64,000 nt of DNA from Lactobacillus gallinarum DSM 10532 = JCM 2011 (lineage in GTDB: Bacteria > Bacillota > Bacilli > Lactobacillales > Lactobacillaceae), in contig NZ_AZEL01000011.1 in assembly GCF_001434975.1 (NCBI RefSeq), positions 1 to 64,000 on the forward strand, given 5' to 3'. How positions within the stretch are numbered: position 1 is the first letter of the stretch; each line of letters begins with the position of its first letter. Both the position numbers and the translations under genes were made by a program. Positions 32,193 to 40,332 of the stretch are shown here, in pieces. The notes below the pieces were generated by a model that was not told where the DNA came from, searched no databases, and saw only the letters and a program-made list of their open reading frames with translations.

Positions 32193-32636
32193 TTGCGTAC
32201 TACACCATTAGCAAAATCTAGTGAAATCGAACGTAAGTGGTACATTGTTGATGCAACCGACGTATCTTTAGGTCGTCTTTCTGCAGCTGTAGCCACTATT
32301 TTGAGAGGTAAGAACAAGCCTCAATACACACCTAATGTTGATACCGGTGATAACGTTATTGTTATCAACGCTTCAAAGATTAAGTTGACTGGTAAAAAGG
32401 CTTCAGACAAGTTCTACTACCACCACTCAGAATGGCGTGGTGGCTTGAAGGCTGTTTCATACGGCGAGTTGCTTGCTAATAACCCAGTTAAGATGGTTGA
32501 AATCTCAGTTAAGGGTATGCTTCCAAAGAACACTCTTGGTCATCATGAATTCATGAAGATGCATGTTTATGCTGGCGAAGACCACAAGCACGAAGCACAA
32601 AAGCCTGAAAAGTTAGATATCAACAAGTTAATTTAA
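32193..32636 (+). CDS. rplM: 50S ribosomal protein L13
   Basis: A 147-residue early assembly protein. [40 protein letters not shown] and [20 protein letters not shown] are canonical. TTG start after GGAGGAA. It has its own promoter and leader separating it from truA. Confidence 0.98.
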   Translation: MRTTPLAKSSEIERKWYIVDATDVSLGRLSAAVATILRGKNKPQYTPNVDTGDNVIVINASKIKLTGKKASDKFYYHHSEWRGGLKAVSYGELLANNPVKMVEISVKGMLPKNTLGHHEFMKMHVYAGEDHKHEAQKPEKLDINKLI

Positions 32637-32651
32637 TTAGGAGGTTAAATA

Positions 32652-33047
32652 ATGGCACAACAAGCTGCATACACAGGTACTGGTCGCCGCAAGGATTCAG
32701 TTGCGCGTGTTCGTTTAGTACCAGGTAACGGTAAGATCACTGTTAACGGTAAAGATGTTGATCAATACATTCCATACCCTAACTTGGTTAAAGATTTAAA
32801 GCAACCTTTAACATTAACTGAAACTGAAGGTCAATACGACGTTCACGTTAATGTTAACGGTGGTGGTTTCTCTGGCCAAGCTGGAGCTATCCGTCACGGT
32901 ATTGCACGTGCTCTTCTTGAAGTTGACCCAGACTTCCGTGGTCCACTTAAGAAGGCAGGTTTCTTAACTCGTGACCCAAGAATGAAGGAAAGAAAGAAGC
33001 CAGGTTTGAAGAAAGCCCGTAAAGCTTCACAATTCTCAAAACGTTAA
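32652..33047 (+). CDS. rpsI: 30S ribosomal protein S9
   Basis: A 131-residue protein whose C-terminal basic tail reaches the P-site tRNA anticodon. [38 protein letters not shown] and the terminal [12 protein letters not shown] are canonical. TTAGGAGG precedes the ATG. It forms a two-gene operon with rplM. Confidence 0.98.
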   Translation: MAQQAAYTGTGRRKDSVARVRLVPGNGKITVNGKDVDQYIPYPNLVKDLKQPLTLTETEGQYDVHVNVNGGGFSGQAGAIRHGIARALLEVDPDFRGPLKKAGFLTRDPRMKERKKPGLKKARKASQFSKR

Positions 33048-33068
33048 TCTTTGGATTTACGTTTATAC

Positions 33069-33098
33069 AAAAAGCATCCCAATCAGGGATGCTTTTTT
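33069..33098 (+). terminator. rplM-rpsI terminator
   Basis: AAAAGCATCCC and GGGATGCTTTTTT form an 11-bp stem with a short loop and T run. Confidence 0.92.
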
Positions 33099-33105
33099 GG
33101 TGCAA

Positions 33106-33139
33106 TAAAAAACTAAGAGCATTTTAGCTCTTAGTTTTC
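33106..33139 (-). terminator. Terminator of the DJ-1/HAD operon
   Basis: AAAACTAAGAGC/GCTCTTAGTTTT with an ATTTTA loop. On the minus strand it is followed by TTTTTTATTG. It lies just after the stop of the minus-strand gene at 33146. Confidence 0.88.
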
Positions 33140-33145
33140 CACAAA

Positions 33146-33730
33146 TTATAAACTATCTTGAATATTATCAGCTAAGTAGTCGTAAAGCATACCATGCTTC
33201 AATTGCTTAGTATCAACACCAAGTGCTTCTGCAATAGCGTAAGCAAATGCCCAAGCAGTAGCTGGACCACGGCTAGTCAAAACTTTGTGTTCTTTGTCAG
33301 TGACAGTAATTCTTTCACTGAAATGAGCGCTTGGATCATACTTAGCACATTCTTCTTCAATACCTGGATAGCAAGTGAACTCAGCATCTTTTAATACACC
33401 ATAGCGAGCTAATGCACGAGGAGCAGCACACATTGCAGCATCCCACTTTCCAGCTTCATGACGCTTAACCATTAAATCGCGTAACTTTTCATCATCACGT
33501 AAGTTAGCTGAACCAGTCATTCCACCTGGAAAAGCAACTAAATCGTAGTCAAGCAAACTGTTGTCCACAACTTTGTCACAAGTTAACTTAATGTGGTGAT
33601 CACCATCTACGTCTTTACTGTGCAAGCCGACCATATCACATTCAACATTTAGACGGCGTAATACATCGACTACACTTAAACCTTCAACTTCTTCACAACC
33701 ATCTGCAAAGATAACAGCAACTTTTGTCAT
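33146..33730 (-). CDS. DJ-1/PfpI family protein
   Basis: A 194-residue class I glutamine-amidotransferase-like protein of the DJ-1/ThiJ/PfpI group. The likely nucleophile is Cys in DAAMCAAPRAL (about 101). The early acidic residue that tunes it lies in DGCEEVEG (about 12). FPGGMTGSANL and LTSRGPATAWAFAYAIAEALG are typical DJ-1 clade segments. Family roles include deglycase/glyoxalase-like and redox-stress functions; none can be assigned. An ATG at 33737-33739 overlaps the AAAGGA binding site; ATG 33730 is eight bases from it and is preferred. It is downstream of the HAD gene, 41 bases apart. Confidence 0.85.
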   Translation of the reverse strand: MTKVAVIFADGCEEVEGLSVVDVLRRLNVECDMVGLHSKDVDGDHHIKLTCDKVVDNSLLDYDLVAFPGGMTGSANLRDDEKLRDLMVKRHEAGKWDAAMCAAPRALARYGVLKDAEFTCYPGIEEECAKYDPSAHFSERITVTDKEHKVLTSRGPATAWAFAYAIAEALGVDTKQLKHGMLYDYLADNIQDSL

Positions 33731-33771
33731 CAAAATCATCCTTTCTAAGTGACATATATTTATTATAACTA

Positions 33772-34431
33772 TTAATCAAGGTCTAGATAAAAATCAAGGT
33801 CTGCTAATTTGCTTAAATGTAGGGTAGGACGAGGTGAGATAGGAATTTTATCCTTTTTTGGTGCAAGCCATAAAGATTTTAGATTTGCGTTTTCTGCGCC
33901 TTGAATTTCTTCATCTAGATTTGTGCCAATCACGAGAGTACTGTCAGGATCAATCTCAGGATGATCCTTCAATATTTTGAAAAAGATATTTTTACTAGGC
34001 AGCTTATCTTTAAAATCGTCTGCAAAATAAGCAAAGTTAAAAGAACTGAGTAATTCAGTTGGCGCAAGACGTGGCTCAATTTGAGCTTTGGTTTCTTTAG
34101 CAAGTAGAATTAGACGAAGAGAACCAGTAATTTCATCTAAAAAATCTGTAGCGCCTTTAACTAAGCGAGTTTGTTCTTGCATTTTTTGTGCAAAAACAGC
34201 TCGTGTTTCAGCTAAATCTTCTTTTAGGTATGTGGACAAAGCTAGATCGATTTGTTCATCTGTGGATAAAAGCTTAAATTGCTTTTGCAAACTAGTATAT
34301 TTAATCCGTTCAGCTGGTCCCCAATCTATGCCGTAATGTTTTAAAGTTTGGCGAAGAGCATTTTTTTCAGCTAGTTTTTCATTTAAAAGACTGCCCTCAG
34401 GAATAAAAATTAAAGTATTGAATGTAGACAT
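33772..34431 (-). CDS. HAD-like protein lacking catalytic motifs
   Basis: A 219-residue protein with the YjjG/nucleotidase-like HAD layout: N-terminal strand, helical cap (about 18-85), Rossmann core. Motif I, normally DxDGT, reads IPEGSLL: the nucleophile Asp is gone and the second Asp is Glu. Motif II, normally with Ser or Thr, reads LILLAKE. The motif III Lys (PSKN) and a motif IV-like GTNLDEEIQGA remain. It keeps an open frame and a good AAAGGAAG binding site. It is therefore a maintained, probably non-phosphatase HAD protein, or a gene in early decay. It leads the operon with the DJ-1 gene. Confidence 0.75.
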   Translation of the reverse strand: MSTFNTLIFIPEGSLLNEKLAEKNALRQTLKHYGIDWGPAERIKYTSLQKQFKLLSTDEQIDLALSTYLKEDLAETRAVFAQKMQEQTRLVKGATDFLDEITGSLRLILLAKETKAQIEPRLAPTELLSSFNFAYFADDFKDKLPSKNIFFKILKDHPEIDPDSTLVIGTNLDEEIQGAENANLKSLWLAPKKDKIPISPRPTLHLSKLADLDFYLDLD

Positions 34432-34504
34432 TTGATAACTTCCTTTATGTTAGTAACTACTAGAATTATAATGGATTGGATGATGTAAAGAAAGGGAATA
34501 GAAA

Positions 34505-35186
34505 ATGACGATTTGGACGATAATCTTTTTATTGTTAGGTGGAGTAGCTGGCGGCTTACTTTCTTCTATTGCATCAATGGCATCACTTGCCTCGTATCCG
34601 GTGCTTTTAGCTGTGGGTATTCCGCCGGTTTTTGCCAATGTAACAAACGATGCCGCATTAATTTGGACTAGTATAGGTTCAACTGTCTCCTCTACGAAAG
34701 AGTTAAAGGGACATTGGAAACAGGTCTGGTTTTACACTATTTTTACTGTAGTCGGTTCAATTATTGGTTGCATGCTTTTACTTTCATTTCCATCCAGTGT
34801 CTTTGAAAAAGCAGCCGATGTGGTTAAAGGTGATCTATTTCATTGCGCTTTTAATAATGGGAGCCTACACTGGCTATTTCGGTGCAGCCGGTGGTGTAAT
34901 AGTACTCGTGCTTTTGACCTACATTACTAATGAAAAATTCATCGTGATTAACGCAATCAAAAATGTGATTTGTGGTTTTGCTAATTTAGTGGCTCTTATT
35001 ATTTTTATGTTTACTTCGCACATCTATTGGCTGCAGGCAATACCATTAGCCATAGGGATGTTTGCTGGTGGCTATATTGGACCTGCAATTTTAAGGCGAG
35101 TGCCAGAGAAGCCAGTTCGAATTTTCATTGCTACACTTGCATTTGTTCAAGCATCATATTTCTTTTATACAGCATATATTCGTTAA
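34505..35186 (+). pseudogene. TSUP (TauE/SafE) permease, frameshifted
   Basis: Two overlapping frames together make most of a TSUP-family membrane exporter. Frame 1 (34505 to about 34810) gives GGVAGGLLSSIASMASLASYPVLL...FANVTND. Frame 2 (about 34815-35186) gives WLKVIYFIALLIMGAYTGYFGAAGGV to the C-terminus. The junction is near an A5 run at about 34810-34820. The joined protein would be about 228 residues, some 20-30 short of the usual about 250, so a small deletion removing a membrane helix probably shifted the frame. AAAGGGA precedes the ATG. Substrate of the family members is often sulfite or organosulfonates and is unknown here. Confidence 0.82.
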
Positions 35187-35225
35187 GTTTGATACAATGT
35201 TTATTAATGTAAAGGGAGGGTTGAT

Positions 35226-35906
35226 ATGTCAACAGAAGTTTATTTAGTTCGTCATGGTGAAACCATGTTTAATCAATTGAATAAGGTGCAAGGCTGGTGT
35301 GATTCACCACTGACTGTTAAGGGAATTAACGATTTAAAAGTGACTGCTAATGCTTTGAGTCAAGTTCACTTTGATAATATGTATTCATCTGATTTAAAAA
35401 GAGCAATTGATACTGTTCATTTAATGAAAGATGCTAACTTGGTCTCAGATATTGGTAAAATTAAAAAGTTGCCTGAATTTCGTGAAGTATTCTTCGGAAC
35501 TTTTGAAGGTGATGATATTAACCAAACCTGGGATCAAGTAGCAATGGCAGCAGGTATAGGGCATGAAGATAATGTTGCTAAGATTATCAACCAAGTAGGT
35601 TTGCGTGAATTTCGTGAAGCTACTAAGAGAGCTGATCCAAGACACTTAGCCGAAGATAAAGATGAGTTAGATAAACGTATGGTTCGTGCCATCGATGTGT
35701 TAAAAGATGTGACTAAAAATGAACAAAGAGTTTTATTAGTAACTCATGGTGATTTTATCAAGACTTTATCTATTAAATATTGGAATAAGAGCGATGGTAA
35801 GCACGATATCATTTTCCCAGATAATGGAAGTGTCACTCGTGGAATTTTGCACGATAATGGTAAATTTGAAATTGTAGATTACAATGTCAATGCCGAAAAA
35901 CTGTAA
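35226..35906 (+). CDS. Histidine phosphatase family protein
   Basis: A 226-residue phosphoglycerate-mutase-like phosphatase. The catalytic RHG is at residues 9-11 (LVRHGETMFN). The second Arg/Glu set is in SSDLKRAIDT and FREVFFGTFEG, and the second His in LVTHGDFIKTL. It resembles broad-specificity phosphatases more than the glycolytic mutase at 37072, because the LNERHYGAL signature is absent. GGGAGGG precedes the ATG. It is monocistronic, closed by a terminator. Confidence 0.88.
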   Translation: MSTEVYLVRHGETMFNQLNKVQGWCDSPLTVKGINDLKVTANALSQVHFDNMYSSDLKRAIDTVHLMKDANLVSDIGKIKKLPEFREVFFGTFEGDDINQTWDQVAMAAGIGHEDNVAKIINQVGLREFREATKRADPRHLAEDKDELDKRMVRAIDVLKDVTKNEQRVLLVTHGDFIKTLSIKYWNKSDGKHDIIFPDNGSVTRGILHDNGKFEIVDYNVNAEKL

Positions 35907-35910
35907 AAAT

Positions 35911-35940
35911 AAGTCCTACTGCATAAGTAGGGCTTTTTTG
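35911..35940 (+). terminator. Terminator
   Basis: AGTCCTACT/AGTAGGGCT stem (one G-U) with a GCATA loop and TTTTTT. Confidence 0.88.
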
Positions 35941-35968
35941 GTACACTGATAACGGAAGGAAAATATTT

Positions 35969-36868
35969 ATGAATAAAGATCATACAACAAAGCGTTATGT
36001 ATTTGTTACATTGCTTAATGTGATAATTACTATTGCGGAATTTTTAGGTGGTATTTTATCAGGTTCACTGGCATTGCTTTCAGATGCTGTGCATAACTTA
36101 AGCGATGTGGGGGCCATTATTTTATCTTTTGTAGCTCACTTAATTAGTAGAAGAAGTCGCAATCAACGAAAGACTTTTGGCTATGATCGAGCCGAAACCT
36201 TGGCTGCGTTTACTAATGGAGTTGTGCTAATAGTTATCAGTGTTGTATTATTCGTCGAAGCTATTCAAAGATTTTGGCAACCGGAACATATTCATGGTGG
36301 AATTATGTTAGTTGTATCAATTATCGGACTAGTCGCCAATATTATTTCTATGTTAGCGATGCATCATGATGCTAAAGGAAACTTAAATGTCCGTTCAACA
36401 TTTATCCACATGCTTAGTGATGCACTATCTAGTGTGGCTGTTGTAATTGGTGCGATTTTTATTTACTTTTGGAATGTAACTTGGCTTGACCCTGTTTTGA
36501 CAATTCTAGTTTCAGTCTTTGTTTTACATGAGGCTTATGAGATCACGATGAAGGCTGCTAATGTATTGATGGAATCAAATCCTGATATTGATTTAAATTC
36601 GGTTAATGACATTGTGCTTTCTTTTCCAGAAGTAAAGAATATTCACCATGTCCATGTATGGCGCTATAGTGATGACTTTATTATGATGGATGCCCATATT
36701 AATGTTGATCGCAATCTTCATGCAGATGAGCTTGAGAATCTTTATCAAGATATTGGTAAAAAACTTAAAGCCAAATTGGGTATTAACCATGTGACGTTAC
36801 AAGCTGAATGCGAACGTGGACGCAATGATAAAATGATCGTTCCAGGCCGTGGGACTAATGAGGATTAG
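35969..36868 (+). CDS. Cation diffusion facilitator (CzcD-like)
   Basis: A 299-residue CDF exporter, probably for Zn(II) or a related divalent cation. It has six predicted membrane helices (about 10-205). Metal-site residues are seen as HNLSD (TM2) and HMLSD (TM5), the HxxxD pairs typical of zinc CDFs. The C-terminal cytosolic domain (about 205-299) has the HHVHVW and HVTLQ histidines. GGAAGG lies before the ATG. It is followed after 8 bases by a small membrane protein, and then by a phosphoglycerate mutase. Confidence 0.92.
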   Translation: MNKDHTTKRYVFVTLLNVIITIAEFLGGILSGSLALLSDAVHNLSDVGAIILSFVAHLISRRSRNQRKTFGYDRAETLAAFTNGVVLIVISVVLFVEAIQRFWQPEHIHGGIMLVVSIIGLVANIISMLAMHHDAKGNLNVRSTFIHMLSDALSSVAVVIGAIFIYFWNVTWLDPVLTILVSVFVLHEAYEITMKAANVLMESNPDIDLNSVNDIVLSFPEVKNIHHVHVWRYSDDFIMMDAHINVDRNLHADELENLYQDIGKKLKAKLGINHVTLQAECERGRNDKMIVPGRGTNED

Positions 36869-36876
36869 GTGAAAAG

Positions 36877-37059
36877 ATGTTCTCAGTTAATATTTTTACA
36901 GCGATAATTGTTTTAATCATGGGAATCTATGACATGTCTTATGCCTTTAATAGACGCAAGCAGCCCAATAATAAGGGCGGCATTAAGGCGTTTATGATTT
37001 TGGGGATAATTTTTACAATTGCTGGTATAGTTATGATTGTTAGATGTTTACTTAAATAA
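36877..37059 (+). CDS. Small two-helix membrane protein
   Basis: A 60-residue protein. Residues 4-22 and 38-56 are hydrophobic and are joined by a basic loop NRRKQPNNKGG, so a hairpin of two membrane helices is likely with the loop in the cytosol. Binding site AGGTGAAAAG precedes ATG 36877. It lies 8 bases after the CDF gene and 12 before gpm, so it is co-transcribed. I do not recognise a family. Confidence 0.7.
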   Translation: MFSVNIFTAIIVLIMGIYDMSYAFNRRKQPNNKGGIKAFMILGIIFTIAGIVMIVRCLLK

Positions 37060-37071
37060 AGGATCGATAAA

Positions 37072-37752
37072 ATGGCGAAATTAGTATTGGTTCGACATGG
37101 TGAAAGTGTTGCTAACGCCGCAAATGTTTATACGGGCTGGAATGATGTGCCATTAACTAAAAAGGGCAAGCAACAAGCTAAAAAAGCAGGTGAATTGATT
37201 AATACTATTTCTGATTTTGCACCAACGCATATTCATACTTCTGTCTTATCTCGTGCCATTGTGACGGCCAATATTGTAGCTGAAACATGCGATTTTTTGT
37301 GGCTACCTATGACTAAGACGTGGCGCTTAAATGAACGGCATTATGGCGCCTTGAGAGGCCTCAACAAGGATATCTCACGCAAAGTCTTTGGTGTAGAACA
37401 GGTTTTATTATGGCGGCGCAGTTTTGATTCCATTCCGCCCAAGCAGGGATCGCCAATTATTGATCGTCGCTATAAGTTGTGTGATCAACATTTAATGCCG
37501 CGTGCAGAGAGTTTGCATCAAACGCAAAAGAGATTGATGCCATATTATTATGATCACATTGCCTCAAGATTGCTTAATGGAGAAGATCAATTAATAGTAG
37601 CTCATGGTTCAAGCCTGCGAGCTTTAATCAAAAAACTAGAAAATATTAACAATCACGATATTGTAAACTTGGAAGTGCCTAACGCAGAACCAATTGTTTA
37701 TACTATGGATGATCAGTTAAATATTGTTAAAAAAGAAATACTTCGGGGGTAA
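37072..37752 (+). CDS. gpmA: Phosphoglycerate mutase, BPG-dependent type
   Basis: A 226-residue dPGM-type enzyme converting 3- and 2-phosphoglycerate. LVRHGES with catalytic His (8-10), YTGWNDVPLTKKG, LNERHYGALRGLNK (the mutase signature) and AHGSSLRALIK are all present. Normal GpmA has about 230 residues. Several positions (FLWLPMTKTW, MPRAESLHQTQKR) are less canonical, so it may be a secondary paralogue. AAAGGATCG precedes the ATG. A terminator follows. Confidence 0.85.
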   Translation: MAKLVLVRHGESVANAANVYTGWNDVPLTKKGKQQAKKAGELINTISDFAPTHIHTSVLSRAIVTANIVAETCDFLWLPMTKTWRLNERHYGALRGLNKDISRKVFGVEQVLLWRRSFDSIPPKQGSPIIDRRYKLCDQHLMPRAESLHQTQKRLMPYYYDHIASRLLNGEDQLIVAHGSSLRALIKKLENINNHDIVNLEVPNAEPIVYTMDDQLNIVKKEILRG

Positions 37753-37775
37753 AATGCAGCTTGTTGCATTTTTTT
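37751..37775 (+). terminator. Terminator after gpmA
   Basis: AAAATGCA and TGCATTTT with a GCTTGT loop and seven T. Confidence 0.85.
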
Positions 37776-37816
37776 AGTGCTCTTAATAATGATTTTCGCG
37801 TATCTATGGTAAAATC

Positions 37817-37822
37817 TATAAT
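37817..37822 (+). promoter_or_regulatory. -10 of the P-loop kinase gene
   Basis: A perfect TATAAT at 37817-37822, 34 bases before the start codon. The -35 region (TTTCGC) is poor. Confidence 0.55.
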
Positions 37823-37855
37823 GATTTCTAGTATATTTAGTTTGGAGTATTAGGC

Positions 37856-38791
37856 ATGCGTAAATTATTTTTATTACGAGGTGCACCTGGCTCCGGTAAA
37901 TCTTCTTTTATTGCACGCCATCACTTAACGCCTTATGCGATTAGTCGAGATCAAATAAGGTTATTATTGGCGGATTTGACAGTTTATTATCAAGAGGATG
38001 CGGATGTATTACACCAAGTTATTCCGCGGCACGTAACAGTGCGTACTGAGCAAATGGTGGATCACCTTGTAGAACACAAGATGGAACATGGGGAAACCGT
38101 AATTGTCGATGGAACGCATATTGTTCCAAGTGCAATTGAACATTTTAAGTCATGGGTGGATAAGTATCATTATGAATGTTTTGTGGTTGATTTGATGCAA
38201 CACAATACATTAGAGAATTTGCTTAAACGTAACCAGACAAGAATGCATTATGACTGGGTAAAACCAGAAGTAGTTAAGCAAATGTATCGTTCATATGAAG
38301 CCCATCCTGAAGTACCATATTGGGCACACAAGATTGTCCCTAATCAGATGGATCACGCTTTGTCCCAAAGAGAAAGTAATTTAGATAGTTATGCACATGT
38401 GATTGCAGTTCCAGATCAAGTGGAAGAAGAAGATTTTCCACATGTGCATATCTCTAATTTCTATTTTTCATTTAATGAAAAGTTTACTGAAAAATATGGT
38501 ACATATCGCAATGTAGTTTCAATTGCTAAGACCGAAGATGAAGCTGTAAAACAATTTAAGTTACCATACTTTGTATTCAAGTTTCATCACAAGCATTTCT
38601 TGATTTCTGCTTACCCAATCAGAAATGAAATGCTTGACCCAATTAGAAAAGTGAAGGGTGTATGGACATATTCAACTGGACTGTACAACGTTGCTGATTT
38701 TATTAAAGAATTTCCAGAAAATTCTAAGCAGCACGTTCATCAGTTTAACTTAAGCAAGTTAGACCCAACACGTTTGTTACATATTTGGTAA
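37856..38791 (+). CDS. P-loop kinase (polynucleotide kinase-like) with unknown C-terminal domain
   Basis: A 311-residue protein. The N-terminal 160 residues form a P-loop kinase: Walker A GAPGSGKSS (9-17), the SRDQIRLLLAD strand-helix seen in T4 polynucleotide kinase-like 5'-kinases, and VIVDGTHI (about 83-90). RNQTRMHYDWVKPEVVKQMYRSYE fits the lid arginines. Residues about 195-311 are rich in aromatic and His residues (HVHISNFYFSFNEKF, FKFHHKHFLIS) and match nothing I know. The substrate may be nucleic acid, nucleotide or a small molecule. ATG follows TTGGAG; monocistronic. Confidence 0.75.
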   Translation: MRKLFLLRGAPGSGKSSFIARHHLTPYAISRDQIRLLLADLTVYYQEDADVLHQVIPRHVTVRTEQMVDHLVEHKMEHGETVIVDGTHIVPSAIEHFKSWVDKYHYECFVVDLMQHNTLENLLKRNQTRMHYDWVKPEVVKQMYRSYEAHPEVPYWAHKIVPNQMDHALSQRESNLDSYAHVIAVPDQVEEEDFPHVHISNFYFSFNEKFTEKYGTYRNVVSIAKTEDEAVKQFKLPYFVFKFHHKHFLISAYPIRNEMLDPIRKVKGVWTYSTGLYNVADFIKEFPENSKQHVHQFNLSKLDPTRLLHIW

Positions 38792-38801
38792 AAACAAAAA
38801 A

Positions 38802-38842
38802 ACACAGTTGGTAAGATTTTCTTACCTAACTGTGTCTTTTTT
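38802..38842. terminator. Terminator between convergent genes
   Basis: ACACAGTT-GGTAAG pairs with CTTACC-AACTGTGT (one bulged T). A runs to the left and T runs to the right make it usable by both strands. Confidence 0.88.
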
Positions 38843-38857
38843 ATTTTACTGAATAAA

Positions 38858-39174
38858 TTATTCTAATTTACCAGCTTTTGCTAAAACTTCCTTAGCTTTT
38901 TCAAGTGAGTGGTGTTCTTCACGATAACGTTTAATATCGTAGCCATCAGTATCACTTAACTTATCAAGCTTTTCATCAGCTTTAGCATCGATCTTAGCGT
39001 CATATTCACCGACTTTTCTAGCATGCTTTAAAATGGACTTAATGTCCTTAATTGTTTCATGTTGCGACGGTCAGGAACTGAATCTTCGATTCTAGCTAAG
39101 TGACTTTCAGCGTCACTAATCTTCTTAGAAAATCTGTCTAAAGCTTTCAATTGTCTCTTTGAATAATCTGTCAT
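38858..39174 (-). pseudogene. Small charged helical protein gene, frameshifted
   Basis: A minus-strand gene starts at ATG 39174 with an excellent AGGAGGTAATAAAC binding site. It runs MTDYSKRQLKALDRFSKK...ARIEDSVPDRRN and then shifts frame near 39060-39066. The next frame continues ETIKDIKSILKHARKVGEYDAKIDAKADEK and ends KAGKLE at 38858. The 317-base length is one short of a multiple of three, so a single-base deletion explains it; the intact protein would have about 105 residues. It is rich in Lys, Asp, Glu and Ala, probably helical or coiled-coil and cytosolic. The family is not recognised. Confidence 0.8.
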
Positions 39175-39304
39175 GTTTATTACCTCCTAGGTAAATGATA
39201 ATCTCTACTAAATACGCTTTCATTGTATGTTTCATTTTTGAATAAAGCAAGAATATGCACTTGGAAATGTGAAAGCATTATAGATTTATGATATTGATAG
39301 TAAA

Positions 39305-39341
39305 TACAAAAAGACTTCAGAATAAATCATCTGGAGTCTTT
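39305..39341 (-). terminator. Terminator of the GRP transporter gene
   Basis: AAAGACTTCAG/CTGGAGTCTTT with a 10-base loop. On the minus strand it is followed by TTTTTGTA. It lies 16 bases past the stop codon at 39357. Confidence 0.85.
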
Positions 39342-39356
39342 GTTAGTTTTAGTATT

Positions 39357-40179
39357 TCATTGAATAGCTGCACCAATGATAATTAAGATCAAGCCAACGA
39401 AAGTTGCAACTAATTCTAACTTAGTCTTATTTTCACCAATGAAGAAAATACCGCCTAAGGTAGAAATTATTACGCAAAGTTGACTATAAATAAAAGCAGT
39501 AATAACACCATTTAGTTGAGCTGAAAAGATATATGCGAATGCGGCAATACCGAATGAAAAGCCGGAAAAGATATTAAGCCAGGTAGTTTTTTCTTTTAAT
39601 ACCTTGGTTTGATGAGATACCAATAAAAATACCGATCATTTGTGGTAAAAATAGGGTCTGCGCATCGGCTGTAATAGCTTTTGGAAATGATGAATAAATC
39701 CAATAACCAACTGATGTGAAGAGCAATAAAATAATATCTCTTATTTTGAGCTTTGCACTTTTATCTTTGCTGAGAGCGGTCAAGCTAACGCCAATGATAA
39801 TTAATACCAAGGCTAAAGTACCAATTAAATATTGAGAACTGCTAGTCCATTCTCCGAAAATTATGCATCCAATTAAGGTATTACCAATCAACTGTAAACC
39901 TGTCGATAAAGGCATCGTTTTACTGATGCCAATATTGCGCATTGAAATAAATTATCCAGATTGTCCAATCGTCCAAAAGATTCCGGAAATCAATGATAAT
40001 GAAAATATCGTAAGGTTGGAATTGGTAGGATGGATAATGGCTATAATAATACCGACTATTAATGCACCAGTTCCCAATCCCATTAATTCATTAGCAGGTT
40101 GACTGTTTTTGATTTTACCAGCAATAAGCGGAAAAATACCCCAACCAAGTGCTGGAATTAAAGCAATGAGTATATTCAT
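39357..40179 (-). pseudogene. GRP-family sugar uptake protein (GlcU/RbsU-like), broken twice
   Basis: A ten-helix DMT-type sugar transporter in three pieces. Piece 1 (40179-39955) is MNILIALIPALGWGIFPLIAG to FWTIGQSG. It ends at an in-frame TAA (39952-39954), probably from a CAA glutamine codon. The same frame continues as FISMRNIGISKTMPLSTGLQLIGN (to about 39625). A one-base shift near 39620-39630 then leads to SHQTKVLKEKTTWLNIFSG and the end at 39357. The total length matches the family (about 280-290 residues). GTAGGGTGA precedes the ATG. Two independent lesions argue against sequencing error. Confidence 0.87.
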
Positions 40180-40264
40180 AAATCACCCTACTTATTTTTT
40201 ATAAGTATAAACATAATAATAAACTAAATAAAATTAAATTGCTAGCAAATTATTTTGATTTATG

Positions 40265-40307
40265 GAGAAAAAAGACTAGGAATGCCTAACTTACATTCCT
40301 AGTCTTT
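40265..40307. terminator. pepC terminator
   Basis: AAAGACTAGGAATG and CATTCCTAGTCTTT form a 14-bp stem with a 9-base loop. On the minus strand it is followed by TTTTTT. Confidence 0.9.
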
Positions 40308-40332
40308 CAAGTATGTTGAATAAAATTATTTA

